This document shows positions 9,762 to 18,859 of a DNA stretch of 64,000 nt, piece after piece; the stretch's first letter is position 1, and the number at the start of each line of letters is the position of its first letter. The position numbers and the translations under genes were made by a program. The DNA is taken from the NCBI RefSeq assembly GCF_029814175.1, contig NZ_CP122312.1:2418001-2482000 (forward strand), given 5' to 3'. The DNA is from Halospeciosus flavus. Lineage in GTDB: Archaea; Halobacteriota; Halobacteria; Halobacteriales; Halobacteriaceae. The notes beneath the pieces are model-generated. The model was not told the origin of the DNA. It saw nothing but the letters and a program-made list of their open reading frames with translations, and did no database searches.

Positions 9762-10325
9762 ATGCCCACGACCGGGAACGACGACGTGAGCGAGGCCGAG
9801 CGTCTCGCCGCGCACGCCGAGCGCCACAAGGACGCCTGGCAGCAGACGCTCGAAGACGCACAGGCGATGGCCGACGCCCGCGCGGAGGAAGGGTGGGAGA
9901 CCGTCGTCGTTCCGGCCGGCGACACCGCACCAGAGCCACCCGAAGCCGGCGACAGCGACCGGTTCGGTCTGGTGCACGTCGTCCCGGACAACCTGGCCGA
10001 CGAGTTCCTCGACCTCTTCGAGGACGCCGACTTCCCGGTCTACGACGTCTACCGCGCCAAGGACGAGGGGCGGGTCTTCCTCGTGACCGAACTCCTCGAC
10101 CCCGACGCCGGGGTGGCGGTCTACGTCGTCGGAACGTTCGAACTCCGGGACGCCGGCGACCTGATCGCGGCGGCCAAGTCGGCGGGGACGATGTACACGC
10201 ACCTCCAGCGACTCGACGGGACGCACCTCGGAAGCTTCGAACACGACCGTCCGGAGAAGTTCTTCCCGAAGTACGAGACGTTCGAGGCAGACGCGACCGC
10301 GACCGAGACGGACGCCGACGAGTAG
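9762..10325 (+). CDS. conserved haloarchaeal hypothetical protein (187 aa)
   Basis: An acidic soluble protein. The N-terminal third is helical (SEAERLAAHAERHKDAWQQT and on to about residue 46). A compact mixed alpha/beta core follows (about 62-170) with repeated strand-like segments (RFGLVHVVPDN, RVFLVTELLDP, VAVYVVGTFEL), then an acidic tail. No catalytic motif, signal peptide or membrane segment is visible. I recognise it only as a haloarchaeal protein of unknown function. The ATG at 9762 follows a T-rich GTCCTTTAACG element 21-31 bases upstream (about 9731-9741), which would serve as its own TATA box. Confidence 0.75.
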   Translation: MPTTGNDDVSEAERLAAHAERHKDAWQQTLEDAQAMADARAEEGWETVVVPAGDTAPEPPEAGDSDRFGLVHVVPDNLADEFLDLFEDADFPVYDVYRAKDEGRVFLVTELLDPDAGVAVYVVGTFELRDAGDLIAAAKSAGTMYTHLQRLDGTHLGSFEHDRPEKFFPKYETFEADATATETDADE

Positions 10326-10413
10326 TAGGCGACCTTTCCGTCGACGTGCCCCCGCGAGAACGGTGAACACGGTGTCGTAGCCTACAAATGTGCGGGGGGT
10401 GTAGTGCGCCGAT

Positions 10414-11262
10414 ATGCAAGTAGCCGACGCGATGACGCCCCGGTCGGACGTGGTGACCGTCGAGTTGCCCGGCACCCGGGACGACGCCCTGGAGTACCTC
10501 CAGGAGCGAACCTTCTCTTCGATTCCCGTGGTGAAACAGACCGACGAGGGAGAGCAGTACCGCGGTCTCGTCTCGCGAGAGGACCTCATCGAGAACCCCG
10601 ACGAGGACCAACTCGCGATGCTGATGCGCGAGGTTCCCACCACGACCGCCGAGACGTCCATCGAGGACCTCGCGCGCCTGATGGTCGAGGAGGGTGCCCG
10701 CCGCGTCCCGGTCGTCGACGGCGAACTCGAAGGCATCGTCACCATCACCGACGTCGTCCGTGCCATCGCCGAAGGTGACGTCGAGGGCGGCGACGTCGAG
10801 GTCGGCGGTCTCGCCCGCGAGGACGTGAACACGACGTACGTCGAGACGCCGCTCACCGTCGCCGAGCGCGAAATCGCCTACGCGAACGTCCCGTACGCCA
10901 TCGTCCTCGACGAAGAGGCGGAGATGACCGGCATCCTCACCGAGGTCGACGTGCTGGAGGTCGCACGCGTCACCGAGGGCGAGGACGACATCGGCTCTTC
11001 CATCGCCAACGAGGACGACGAGTGGATGTGGGAAGGCATCAAGGCGGTCGGGAACCGCTACTTCCCGACCCGAAACGTCGAGATTCCGGTCGAGCCCGTC
11101 CGCGAGTTCATGTCCGCCGACCCCGAGACGGTCCGGAGCGCGACGAGCGTCCGCGAGGCGGCCCAGGAGATGCTCACCCACGACGTCGAACAGCTCCCGC
11201 TCGTTCGCGGTGACGAACTCAGCGGCATCGTCCGCGACGTCGACCTGCTCCGCGCGCTATGA
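10414..11262 (+). CDS. CBS-domain protein
   Basis: 282 residues made almost entirely of CBS domains, about four: residues 1-60, 65-120, 122-180 and 215-282. Each has the strand-helix pattern ending in motifs such as GIVTITDVVRAI, GILTEVDVLEVA and GIVRDVDLLRAL. CBS pairs bind adenosyl ligands (AMP, ATP, SAM) and act as sensors. No effector domain is attached. The gene overlaps the start of glycyl-tRNA synthetase by 4 bases, so the two are translationally coupled. A CTACAAATG element about 28 bases upstream may be its TATA box. Confidence 0.88.
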   Translation: MQVADAMTPRSDVVTVELPGTRDDALEYLQERTFSSIPVVKQTDEGEQYRGLVSREDLIENPDEDQLAMLMREVPTTTAETSIEDLARLMVEEGARRVPVVDGELEGIVTITDVVRAIAEGDVEGGDVEVGGLAREDVNTTYVETPLTVAEREIAYANVPYAIVLDEEAEMTGILTEVDVLEVARVTEGEDDIGSSIANEDDEWMWEGIKAVGNRYFPTRNVEIPVEPVREFMSADPETVRSATSVREAAQEMLTHDVEQLPLVRGDELSGIVRDVDLLRAL

Positions 11263-13043
11263 GCGGCGAACTCGTCGAACTCGCGAAGCGCCGTGGCTTC
11301 TTCTTCCAGTCGAGCGAAGCCTACGGCGGCGTCGCGGGCTTCTACACCTACGGCCCGCAGGGCGCGACGCTCAAACAGAAGATCGAGGACCGCTGGCGCG
11401 AACGCTTCAGCACGAAGGAGGGCCACACCGAAATCTCCGCCCCGACCGTCATGCCGGAACCAGTCTTCGAGGCGTCGGGCCACCTGGAGGGGTTCAGCGA
11501 CATGCTCGTCGAGTGCCCCGAGTGTGGCGAGAGCCACCGCGCCGACCACCTCATCGAGGACAACACCGGCATCGAGGAGGCCGAAGGTCTCCCGATTCCG
11601 GAAGTCGAGATGCTCGTCGAGGAGCACGACCTCCGCTGTCCCTCGTGTGACGCGGCGCTCGCCGGCGAAGAGGTCGAGGACTTCAACCTCATGTTCGAGA
11701 CGAGCATCGGTCCCGGTTCCGGTCAACCCGGCTACCTCCGCCCGGAGACCGCCCAGGGCATCTTCGTCGAGTTCCCCCGCCTGAAGGAGTACGCCCGCGA
11801 GCAACTGCCCTTCGGCGTCACGCAGATCGGTCCGGCCTACCGCAACGAGATCTCGCCGCGTCACGCGCTCTTGCGGACGCGGGAGTTCACGCAGGCCGAA
11901 CTCGAACTGTTCGTCGACCCCGAGACCGACGAACCGGACGTCTCGAAGGTCGCGGACGTCGAACTCACGCTCTACCCCGCCGACGAGCAGGGCGAGCACG
12001 ACGACCCCGAAGAGGGGTACGTCCGGACGACCGCCGGCGAGGCGGCCGGCGACCTCGTCGAGTCGTGGGTCTGCTACCACCTCGGTCTCGCCAAGCAGTG
12101 GTTCGAGCGCGTCGGCTTCGACATGGAGCGCTTCCGCTTCCGCCAGCACCAGGCGGGCGAGCGCGCCCACTACGCCGAGGACTGCTGGGACGCCGAGGCC
12201 GAGGTCGACGGCGACTGGATCGAGATCGCCGGCTTCGCCTACCGCGGCGACTACGACCTCTCGAAACACGGCGAGCACTCCGAGGAGAACTTCACCGTCT
12301 TCAAGCAGTACGACGAACCGAAGCGCGTCGAGCGCGCGACGGTCGACCCCGACATGTCCTACCTCGGCCCGGAGTTCGGCGGCCAGGCCCAGGAAGTGGC
12401 CGACGCCCTCGAACGACTGGCCGAGCGCGACCGGTCAGCCTTCGAGGGCGAGGAGGTCACCGTCTCCGTCGACACCGACGAGGGAACCTCGTCGAGCCCC
12501 CAGTCGTCGACTGAGGACGGCGAAGGGTACACGATTCCCGTCGAGAAGACCGGCTTCCGCGTCGAGGAGGTCACCGAGAGCGGCACGCACATCACGCCCC
12601 ACGTCATCGAACCCTCGTTCGGCGTCGACCGCGTCGTCTACACGGTGCTCGCACACGCCTACGACACCGACGAGGTCGGCGGCGAGGAGCGCTCGGTCCT
12701 GCGCCTCGACCCCGAGGTCGCGCCGACGTTCGTCGGCGTCTTCCCGCTGATGGACAAGGACGGTCTCGGCGAGCGCGCCCGCGAACTCACCGAGGAACTG
12801 CGGGAGACCGGCTTCGAGGTCGCCTACGACGACTCGGGCAACATCGGCCGACGCTACCGCCGCCAGGACGAGGTCGGCACGCCGTTCTGCGTCACCGTCG
12901 ACTACGAGTCCCTCGAAGAGGACCCCGAGACCGTGACCCTCCGCGAGCGCGACTCGACCGACCAGGTGCGCGTCCCGACCGACGAACTGGCCGACACCCT
13001 CGCGGCCCTCCGGGCCGGCGAGACCGACTTCGACGACCTCTAA
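11259..13043 (+). CDS. glyS: glycyl-tRNA synthetase (class II, alpha2 type)
   Basis: 594 residues, the eukaryote/archaeal homodimeric GlyRS that charges tRNA-Gly. The N-terminus EALAKRRGFF-like segment (ELAKRRGFFFQSSEAYGGVA), the class II glycine-specific GQPGYLRPETAQGIFVEF, motif 2 FRNEISPRHALLRTREFTQ, and a C-terminal anticodon-binding domain (about 475-570) are all present. Two Cys pairs (CPECGE, CPSCDA; residues about 86-130) form a zinc-ribbon insertion. A Ser/Thr/acidic low-complexity stretch around residues 408-425 looks like a surface loop. The ATG overlaps the CBS-protein stop by 4 bases. Confidence 0.95.
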   Translation: MSGELVELAKRRGFFFQSSEAYGGVAGFYTYGPQGATLKQKIEDRWRERFSTKEGHTEISAPTVMPEPVFEASGHLEGFSDMLVECPECGESHRADHLIEDNTGIEEAEGLPIPEVEMLVEEHDLRCPSCDAALAGEEVEDFNLMFETSIGPGSGQPGYLRPETAQGIFVEFPRLKEYAREQLPFGVTQIGPAYRNEISPRHALLRTREFTQAELELFVDPETDEPDVSKVADVELTLYPADEQGEHDDPEEGYVRTTAGEAAGDLVESWVCYHLGLAKQWFERVGFDMERFRFRQHQAGERAHYAEDCWDAEAEVDGDWIEIAGFAYRGDYDLSKHGEHSEENFTVFKQYDEPKRVERATVDPDMSYLGPEFGGQAQEVADALERLAERDRSAFEGEEVTVSVDTDEGTSSSPQSSTEDGEGYTIPVEKTGFRVEEVTESGTHITPHVIEPSFGVDRVVYTVLAHAYDTDEVGGEERSVLRLDPEVAPTFVGVFPLMDKDGLGERARELTEELRETGFEVAYDDSGNIGRRYRRQDEVGTPFCVTVDYESLEEDPETVTLRERDSTDQVRVPTDELADTLAALRAGETDFDDL

Positions 13044-13044
13044 C

Positions 13045-13605
13045 GTGAGCGAACTCCCCCGGCGGCTGGTGCACCTGAGCGGGTCGGCGGCGCCGCTGAC
13101 CTACCTGTTCGGCGTCCTCACGTGGCGAGAGGTGAGTCTGATACTGCTCGGACTGACGCTCCTCGTCGGCGTCCTGGAGACGCTCCGACTGAAGGGTCAC
13201 ATCGACTGGTGGATCTACGACAAACTCACCCGCGAGTACGAGGAGGACGACGTCGCGGGCTACGTCCTCTACGTCGTCGGGATGACCGCCACCGCGTGGC
13301 TGTTCGACCCCGCCGTCGCCGCGCCGGCCATGCTGATGTTGACCGTCGGCGACCCCATCAGCGGCTACCTCTCCTCGGCGGACCTCGGGGAGAAGGAGTG
13401 GTGGGTGATGGCCGTCACGTTCGGCGTCTGTCTGGCCATCACGGTCCTCCTGGGCGTGCCCGTCCTCGCGGGCGTCCTCGGGGCCGCCGCCGCCACCGTC
13501 GCCGACGCGCGGACGCCCATCGTCGCCGGCTACGTCGTCGACGACAACCTCACCATCCCGCTCTGTGCGGGCACGGTGATGTGGCTCGTCGTCGCCCTGC
13601 TCTGA
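13045..13605 (+). CDS. dolichol kinase-like integral membrane protein
   Basis: 186 residues with five or six hydrophobic segments, starting with GTG at 13045 one base after glyS. The N-terminal RRLVHLSGSAAPLTYLFG and the central LTVGDPISGYLSS resemble the CTP-dependent polyprenol/diacylglycerol kinase family (SEC59/DGK1/VTE5), in which the GDxxA/S motif lies in the active site. Archaea need such an activity to make dolichyl phosphate for glycosylation, which is my inference here. It is short for the family but not obviously truncated. Confidence 0.7.
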   Translation: MSELPRRLVHLSGSAAPLTYLFGVLTWREVSLILLGLTLLVGVLETLRLKGHIDWWIYDKLTREYEEDDVAGYVLYVVGMTATAWLFDPAVAAPAMLMLTVGDPISGYLSSADLGEKEWWVMAVTFGVCLAITVLLGVPVLAGVLGAAAATVADARTPIVAGYVVDDNLTIPLCAGTVMWLVVALL

Positions 13606-13614
13606 CTTCGCTCC

Positions 13615-13619
13615 TTTTT
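13615..13619 (+). terminator. T-rich terminator after the glyS operon
   Basis: TTTTT ten bases beyond the stop at 13605 and before the hef promoter; oligo-T tracts of this kind end archaeal transcripts. Confidence 0.4.
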
Positions 13620-13643
13620 CCACTTTCACCGCGGTAGGAGAGA

Positions 13644-13650
13644 GTTTAAC
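13644..13650 (+). promoter_or_regulatory. TATA box of hef
   Basis: GTTTAAC lies 26-32 bases before the ATG at 13676, consistent with a leaderless transcript. Confidence 0.5.
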
Positions 13651-13675
13651 CCCGAGCAGGCGCTATCGACGACGA

Positions 13676-16156
13676 ATGGCGCCAGCCGACGCGGACCCCG
13701 GTTACGTCGACCACCCGATGCTCACGGAGGGCGTCATCGAGGCGCGCTCCTACCAACTCGAACTCGCCGACGCCGCGAGCGACGCGAACACGCTCGTCTG
13801 TCTCCCCACCGGCCTGGGGAAGACGACCGTGAGCCTGCTCGTCACCGCCGAGCGCCTCCAGGACGACTTCGGTGGCAAGTCGCTGATGCTCGCACCCACC
13901 AAACCGCTGGTCGAGCAACACGCGGCGTTCTACCGGGAAGCCCTCGACGTTCCCGACGACGAAGTCGTCGTCTTCACCGGCGAGGTCCGCCCGGACGACC
14001 GCGCCGACCTCTGGACCTCGGCCCGGGTCGTCATCGCCACCCCGCAGGTCGTCGAGAACGACCTCGTGGGCAACCGCATCTCGCTGCGCGACGTCGTCCA
14101 CTGCACGTTCGACGAGTGCCACCGCGCCACCGGCGACTACGCCTACACCTACATCGCCGAGCGCTACCTCGCCGACGCGGCGGACCCGCTCGTCACCGGA
14201 ATGAGCGCCTCGCCCGGCGGCGACGAGGAGGAGATCCTCACCGTCTGTGAGAACCTCGGTATCGAGGAGGTCGAGGTCCGCACCGAGGACGACAGCGACG
14301 TGGCGACCTACACCCACGACACCGACGTCGAGTGGGAGCGCATCGACCTCCCCGACGAGGTGCTGGAGATTCGTGACTCGCTCAACGAGGTCATCGAGGA
14401 GCGCCTCGCCCAGTTGAAGGAGATCGGCGTCGTCAACACCACCCAACCGGACGTCTCCCAGAAGGACCTGAACAAGGTCCACGGCCGCCTCCGCGAACTC
14501 ATCGACAACGACCAGTCCGAGGGCTACCAGGGGATGTCCGTCCACGCCGAGGTGATGAAACTCCGGCGGGCGGTCGAACTCGTCGAGACACAGAGCGTCG
14601 AGTCGGTACGCAGATACTTCGAGCGCCAGCGCAACGCCGCGAACGCCTCGGGGGCGTCGAAGGCGTCCCAGCGTCTCGTCTCCGAACCGAGAGTGAAAGA
14701 CGCGATGCGGAAGGCCGAGGAGTTCGACGACCTCCACCCGAAGTTCCGTCGCGCTCGGATGCTCCTCGCGGAGACGCTGGGCATCCAGGAAGGCGAACGC
14801 GTCATCGTGTTCACGGAGTCCCGCGACACCGCAGAGGCGCTGACCGACTTCCTCGGCGAGCACTTCGACACCGAGCGCTTCGTCGGGCAGGGCGACAAGG
14901 AGAGCAGTTCGGGGATGTCCCAGAAAGAACAGCAAGAGCGCCTCGACGCCTTCCGCGACGGCGAGTTCGAGGTGCTGGTGTCGACCTCCGTCGCCGAGGA
15001 GGGACTCGACGTCCCGGAGGTCGACCTCGTGCTCTTCTTCGAACCCGTCCCCACCGCGATTCGCTCGGTGCAGCGGAAGGGCCGGACCGGCCGACAGGCG
15101 GAGGGCCGCGTCGTCGTCCTGATGGCCGAGGACACCCGCGACGAAGCCTACTTCTGGATCTCGCGACGGCGCGAACAGGAGATGGAAGACGAACTGCGCT
15201 CGCTCAAGGGCCTCGCCGACGAGATGGAAGACGAACTCGTCGACGACCAGGAACAACTCGACGCCTTCGAGGATTCGGATGGCGCTGACGCCGCGGGCGC
15301 CGATACGGACGCCGACGCGAGTGCGACGGCGACGGATGCCGACGGCGGCGGGTCGTCGGGCGGCGACGGACAGGTCGGCCTCACCGACTTCGACGTCCCG
15401 GACCCGGCGGAGACCGGCGAGGTGGACGACGAGACGGACGGCGAGACGGAGAGCGAGGGCACCGTCGCGGAGGCCGTCCCGCCCGAAGAGGAGGAGGCGG
15501 TCGAGGTCGTCGTCGACCAGCGGGAACTCGACGCGAACGTGGCCCGCGACCTCTCCCAGCGCGACGGCGTCGACACGCGCCTGGAGACCCTGGCCGTCGG
15601 CGACTACGTCCTCTCCGACCGCGTCGCCGTCGAGCGCAAGGAGGTCGACGACTTCCTCGACTCCCTGCTCGGGGGTGGCGACCGCTCCATCTTCGAGCAG
15701 GTCGGCGACCTCGTCCGCCACTACGACCGGCCCGTGATGATCGTCGAGGGCGAGAAGGACCTCTACGGGTCGCGCAACGTCCACCCGAACGCGATTCGGG
15801 GCGCGGTCGCGAGTCTCGCCGTCGACTACGGCCTGAGCCTCCTCCGGACGGACAGCGAGTCGGACACCGCCGACATGCTGGAGGTCATCGCCGGTCGCGA
15901 GCAACTGAAACGCGACCGCGAGGTGAGCGCCCACGGCGAGAAGGCCGCCAAGACCCTCGACGAGCAACAGGAGTACGTCGTCGAGTCCATCGCCGACGTC
16001 GGCCCCGTGACGGCCCGGACGCTCCTCGAGTCGCTGGGGAGCGTCGAGGCGGTCATGACCGCCGACGAGGAGGAACTCATGGACGTCGACGGCGTCGGCG
16101 AGGTGACGGCCTCGCGGATTCGCGAGGTCGTCGGGTCGCGCTACGACCCGAAGTAG
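13676..16156 (+). CDS. hef: Hef helicase-nuclease (XPF/FANCM family) with internal PIP-box-like peptide
   Basis: 826 residues. Superfamily 2 helicase part: Walker A TGLGKT (45-50), DECH box (146-149), TGMSASPGG motif III and a C-terminal QRKGRTGR. Nuclease part: ERCC4 domain with the catalytic core GDYVLSD...VERKEVDDF (ERK at 653-655), then tandem helix-hairpin-helix motifs near the end (SIADVGPVTARTLLESLG, DVDGVGEVTASRI). Hef processes stalled or branched replication forks. In the long acidic linker between the halves, QVGLTDFD (Q566, L569, F572) matches a PCNA-interaction peptide. The gene is a single-cistron unit with its own TATA box. Both enzymatic halves look intact. Confidence 0.95.
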   Translation: MAPADADPGYVDHPMLTEGVIEARSYQLELADAASDANTLVCLPTGLGKTTVSLLVTAERLQDDFGGKSLMLAPTKPLVEQHAAFYREALDVPDDEVVVFTGEVRPDDRADLWTSARVVIATPQVVENDLVGNRISLRDVVHCTFDECHRATGDYAYTYIAERYLADAADPLVTGMSASPGGDEEEILTVCENLGIEEVEVRTEDDSDVATYTHDTDVEWERIDLPDEVLEIRDSLNEVIEERLAQLKEIGVVNTTQPDVSQKDLNKVHGRLRELIDNDQSEGYQGMSVHAEVMKLRRAVELVETQSVESVRRYFERQRNAANASGASKASQRLVSEPRVKDAMRKAEEFDDLHPKFRRARMLLAETLGIQEGERVIVFTESRDTAEALTDFLGEHFDTERFVGQGDKESSSGMSQKEQQERLDAFRDGEFEVLVSTSVAEEGLDVPEVDLVLFFEPVPTAIRSVQRKGRTGRQAEGRVVVLMAEDTRDEAYFWISRRREQEMEDELRSLKGLADEMEDELVDDQEQLDAFEDSDGADAAGADTDADASATATDADGGGSSGGDGQVGLTDFDVPDPAETGEVDDETDGETESEGTVAEAVPPEEEEAVEVVVDQRELDANVARDLSQRDGVDTRLETLAVGDYVLSDRVAVERKEVDDFLDSLLGGGDRSIFEQVGDLVRHYDRPVMIVEGEKDLYGSRNVHPNAIRGAVASLAVDYGLSLLRTDSESDTADMLEVIAGREQLKRDREVSAHGEKAAKTLDEQQEYVVESIADVGPVTARTLLESLGSVEAVMTADEEELMDVDGVGEVTASRIREVVGSRYDPK

Positions 16157-16205
16157 TCGGTATTTCTACACAACAGTTATTCGACGGCGACGTCTCGGTG
16201 CCAGT

Positions 16206-16379
16206 ATGCACGAGCGAACGCGGCTCGTGGGCGGAATCACGGCGGCGATCCTCGCGGTACTGGCCGGCGTCGGGAGCGTCGGGGTCGGCCTGCTCGGCGA
16301 ACCGTTCGGCGTCGTCCTCCCACTGGTCGGGGCCGCGTTCGTCTTCGGCGCGGTCTGTGCGTACCTCGTGTGGGGGTGA
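16206..16379 (+). CDS. small two-helix membrane protein (57 aa)
   Basis: A 57-codon ORF, MHERTRLVGG then two hydrophobic helices (about 8-30 and 35-56) with a short GEPFG turn. The basic N-terminus suggests it is cytoplasmic. It lies between hef and the convergent uspA gene, using the space fully, with haloarchaeal codon use. Conserved two-helix miniproteins of this style are common in haloarchaea; no function can be given. Confidence 0.6.
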   Translation: MHERTRLVGGITAAILAVLAGVGSVGVGLLGEPFGVVLPLVGAAFVFGAVCAYLVWG

Positions 16380-16414
16380 CGGACGGGGCGAGCGCGGCGA
16401 ACGCGCTCCGAGGA

Positions 16415-16810
16415 CTACGGGATCACCGTCACAGGGACCTTCTGGGCGTCGAGCACCGTCTCCACGGCGCTTCCGAGGATGGCCTTCTCGACCGCCCCGG
16501 TCTTCCCGTGGTGGCCCATGACGACGTGGTCGTAGCCGCGTTCGTCGACGAGCGTGAGGATGTCCTCGCCGATGCGCTTCGAGGGGCGGAAGTCGAGGTC
16601 GATGTCGACTTCGACCTCGGGTTCGTCCTCGATGCCTTCGGCTTCGAGAATCTCGTTCGCGCGTTCGACGATCTCCTCGGTCGTCTCGCTCTGGCGGTCG
16701 GTGATGTGGACGACGTGGAGCGAACCGTCGTAGCGGTTCATCATCTCGGCGGCGAAGTTGAGCGCGCGGAAGCTAACGTCCGAGCCGTCGACCGGGACGA
16801 GGATCTTCAT
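16415..16810 (-). CDS. UspA family universal stress protein
   Basis: 131 residues, a single Usp domain: MKILVPVDGSDVSFRALNFA at the N-terminus and the ATP-binding signature GHHGKTGAVEKAILGSAVE (G-x2-G-x9-G-S) near the C-terminus, ending KVPVTVIP. Members of the ATP-binding subgroup respond to stress or energy state. The start ATG is preceded (minus strand) by CACACGTTCGGATAT. It is transcribed alone. Confidence 0.93.
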   Translation of the reverse strand: MKILVPVDGSDVSFRALNFAAEMMNRYDGSLHVVHITDRQSETTEEIVERANEILEAEGIEDEPEVEVDIDLDFRPSKRIGEDILTLVDERGYDHVVMGHHGKTGAVEKAILGSAVETVLDAQKVPVTVIP

Positions 16811-16869
16811 ATCCGAACGTGTGGGTGCCCGTGGGTTAAGCGTTAGTGGCCTCGACCGGCGTGGCCCAC

Positions 16870-17517
16870 TCAGCGAGGGAGTGCGGCGAGCGCCTCGGCG
16901 GCCTCGCGGGCCGCTTCGAGGTACTCGCGGGCGGTCCGCGGGTCGTCGGCGGCCTCCGCGCGGCGGGCCATCGTCGAGACGGACTGCGCGAGGTCCGCAC
17001 GGGCCGCACCGAGACCGCCTGCGGGTGCGTCGGTCCGCCGGCGCTCGCCGTCGGACTCCCCGCCGCTCTCGCCGGCAGGAGCGCGGTTCTCGGTCGGCGC
17101 GGGCGGCCGCGACGGTTCGACCTCGCGTTGGGCGGGTTCCGCCTGCTCGGACGCGGCGCGGCCGGAGGTGTCCGGCGTCTCCGACTGCTCGACGCGTTGC
17201 TGAGTCTGCTGGGTCTGCTGAGGCTGTTGCTGGGCGGCCTGCTGTTGGCCCTGCGACTGCGCCTGTGCGCGCTGGGCGGCCTGCTGTTGGGCTTGCTGTT
17301 GGCCCTCCGCGCGACAGGTCGGGCAGAACTCCTCGCCCTGGTAGCGGAAGATGGGGTCGCCGCAGGTGTCGCAGTGTTTGTTCGTCATCGTCGCGCCCTG
17401 GAGGAGAAGTTCGCTCATCCGGCCGGTCGCCTCTCGGTCCTCCTGGTCCTGCTCGTACTTCTCCCGGAGGCGCTGTTTCTCCGCCTCCTTGTCGAAGTCA
17501 GCGTTCTCGTCGCTCAT
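16870..17517 (-). CDS. Sjogren's/scleroderma autoantigen 1-type zinc-ribbon protein with Gln-rich linker
   Basis: 215 residues. After a charged helix (5-30) a zinc ribbon of the Ssu/autoantigen p27 family is formed by Cys49, Cys52, Cys65 and Cys68 (KHCDTCGDPIF ... EEFCPTC). Residues 73-108 are exceptionally Gln/Ala-rich, with 23 Gln in 36 positions, followed by a disordered Pro/Glu/Ser region. A final helical hairpin-like stretch (about 170-212) resembles a MIT-like or tetratricopeptide-type helix (PRTAREYLEAAREAAEALAA). Role unknown; archaeal homologues are uncharacterised. I placed the start at ATG 17517. Confidence 0.8.
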   Translation of the reverse strand: MSDENADFDKEAEKQRLREKYEQDQEDREATGRMSELLLQGATMTNKHCDTCGDPIFRYQGEEFCPTCRAEGQQQAQQQAAQRAQAQSQGQQQAAQQQPQQTQQTQQRVEQSETPDTSGRAASEQAEPAQREVEPSRPPAPTENRAPAGESGGESDGERRRTDAPAGGLGAARADLAQSVSTMARRAEAADDPRTAREYLEAAREAAEALAALPR

Positions 17518-17836
17518 ACACACGGTGAGGGGACGGAGCGCCTTCTGTTTTGTTCTACGGGCGGATTGTTCGACACACGTCGAGAGGACAGTTAGACGGA
17601 CGCCGCGGCGCGAGCCGACCGGTAGCGCGGAGCGTTGTCGAGGCTTCACGCACTTCGTCCGCGGAGACGCCGCGAGAGTACGGACAGCCGAGTGACCACC
17701 GCCGCGAGGAGCGGCGTGACGGGGTCGACGAGTGCGCTACCCCCAGTTTTCGACGGCGAGCGGTCGAGAGACCACTCGGTCGACGAAAAGTGGTTTCGAA
17801 GCGCTTTTCCAGTCCCGACGCAGGCATTCACGTGAT
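17518..17836. other. intergenic region between the zinc-ribbon gene and mdh
   Basis: About 320 bases between divergent genes. Reading frames here lack haloarchaeal amino acid composition (they are Arg/Ser-rich), so I see no gene. Near the right end GCTTTTCC (17803-17810) is a candidate TATA element 27-34 bases before mdh. Near the left end the minus-strand reading of ACAGAAGGCG... carries no clear TATA box. Confidence 0.5.
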
Positions 17837-18751
17837 ATGACGAAAGTGAGCATCGTCGGCGCGGCCGGTACCGTCGGCGCAGCGGCAGGCTACAACCTCG
17901 CGCTCCGCGACGTCGCGGACGAACTCGTCTTCGTCGACATCCCCGAGAAGGAAGACGAGACGGTCGGCCAGGCCGCCGACGCGAACCACGGTGTCGCCTA
18001 CGACTCGAACACGACCGTCCGCCAGGGCGGCTACGAGGACACCGCGGGCTCGGACGTCGTCGTCGTCACGGCGGGCATCCCCCGCAGTCCGGGCCAGACC
18101 CGTATCGACCTCGCGGGCGACAACGCTCCCATCATGGAGGACATCGGCTCCTCCATCGCCGAGTACAACGACGATTTCGTCACCATCACGACGTCGAACC
18201 CCGTCGACCTGCTCAACCGCCACCTCTACGAGACGGGCGAGCGCGCCCGCGAGAAAGTCATCGGCTTCGGCGGCCGCCTCGACTCCGCGCGCTTCCGCTA
18301 CGTCCTCGCCGAGCGCTTCGACACGCAGGTCCAGAACGTCGACGCCACCATCCTCGGCGAGCACGGCGACGCACAGGTCCCCGTCTTCTCGAAGGTCCGC
18401 GTCGACGGCACGGACCCCGAGTTCAGCGACGAGGAGAAAGAGGAGATCCTCGAAGACCTCCAGGAGTCCGCGATGAACGTCATCGAGCGCAAGGGCGCCA
18501 CCGAGTGGGGTCCGGCGACGGGCGTCGCCCACATGGTCGAGGCAGTCCTCCGCGACACGGGCGAGGTGCTGCCCGCGTCCATCAAACTCGAGGGCGAGTA
18601 CGGCCACGACGACGTCGCGCTCGGCGTCCCCGTGAAACTCGGTTCGAACGGCGTCGAGGAGGTCGTCGAGTGGGACCTCACCGAGTTCGAGCGCGACCAA
18701 CTCGGCGAGGCCGCCGAGAAGCTCGCCGAACAGTACGAGAAAATCTCCTAG
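17837..18751 (+). CDS. mdh: malate dehydrogenase (LDH-like, halophilic)
   Basis: 304 residues, converting malate and oxaloacetate with NAD(H) in the TCA cycle. The NAD-binding [15 protein letters not shown] is at residues 8-22, the substrate-loop Arg lies within [26 protein letters not shown] carries substrate contacts, and the catalytic His is in [13 protein letters not shown]. It is the tetrameric lactate-dehydrogenase-like MalDH typical of haloarchaea. I chose the ATG at 17837, because upstream frame sequence lacks protein character. Its stop codon is embedded in the end of a convergent 36-codon ORF. Confidence 0.95.
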   Translation: MTKVSIVGAAGTVGAAAGYNLALRDVADELVFVDIPEKEDETVGQAADANHGVAYDSNTTVRQGGYEDTAGSDVVVVTAGIPRSPGQTRIDLAGDNAPIMEDIGSSIAEYNDDFVTITTSNPVDLLNRHLYETGERAREKVIGFGGRLDSARFRYVLAERFDTQVQNVDATILGEHGDAQVPVFSKVRVDGTDPEFSDEEKEEILEDLQESAMNVIERKGATEWGPATGVAHMVEAVLRDTGEVLPASIKLEGEYGHDDVALGVPVKLGSNGVEEVVEWDLTEFERDQLGEAAEKLAEQYEKIS

Positions 18752-18858
18752 TCGGCGACCGGCGACTGCCCGTCGACGCGGGTACGCGGCGTCGACTCCC
18801 CGTCTTCTTCGGACTCGTCACTCGACCAGTCGAGGGCTTCCTCCCAGTAGTGACACAT
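18748..18858 (-). CDS. putative acidic miniprotein (36 aa)
   Basis: [20 protein letters not shown], followed by about 16 polar residues, from ATG 18858. Strongly acidic, with haloarchaeal codon use. Its final codons overlap the mdh stop (TAG/CTA) from the opposite strand. The support is positional: a perfect-armed palindrome sits immediately upstream and an ACTTTTCC element about 36-43 bases upstream could be its TATA box. It might instead be the 3' untranslated tail of the ferredoxin transcript. No function assigned. Confidence 0.4.
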   Translation of the reverse strand: MCHYWEEALDWSSDESEEDGESTPRTRVDGQSPVAD

Positions 18859-18859
18859 G

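Noticed and set aside
13646..15967. A 773-codon frame opposite hef
   Set aside because: Shadow of hef; no motif, and a hydrophobic composition typical of the antisense of acidic codons.
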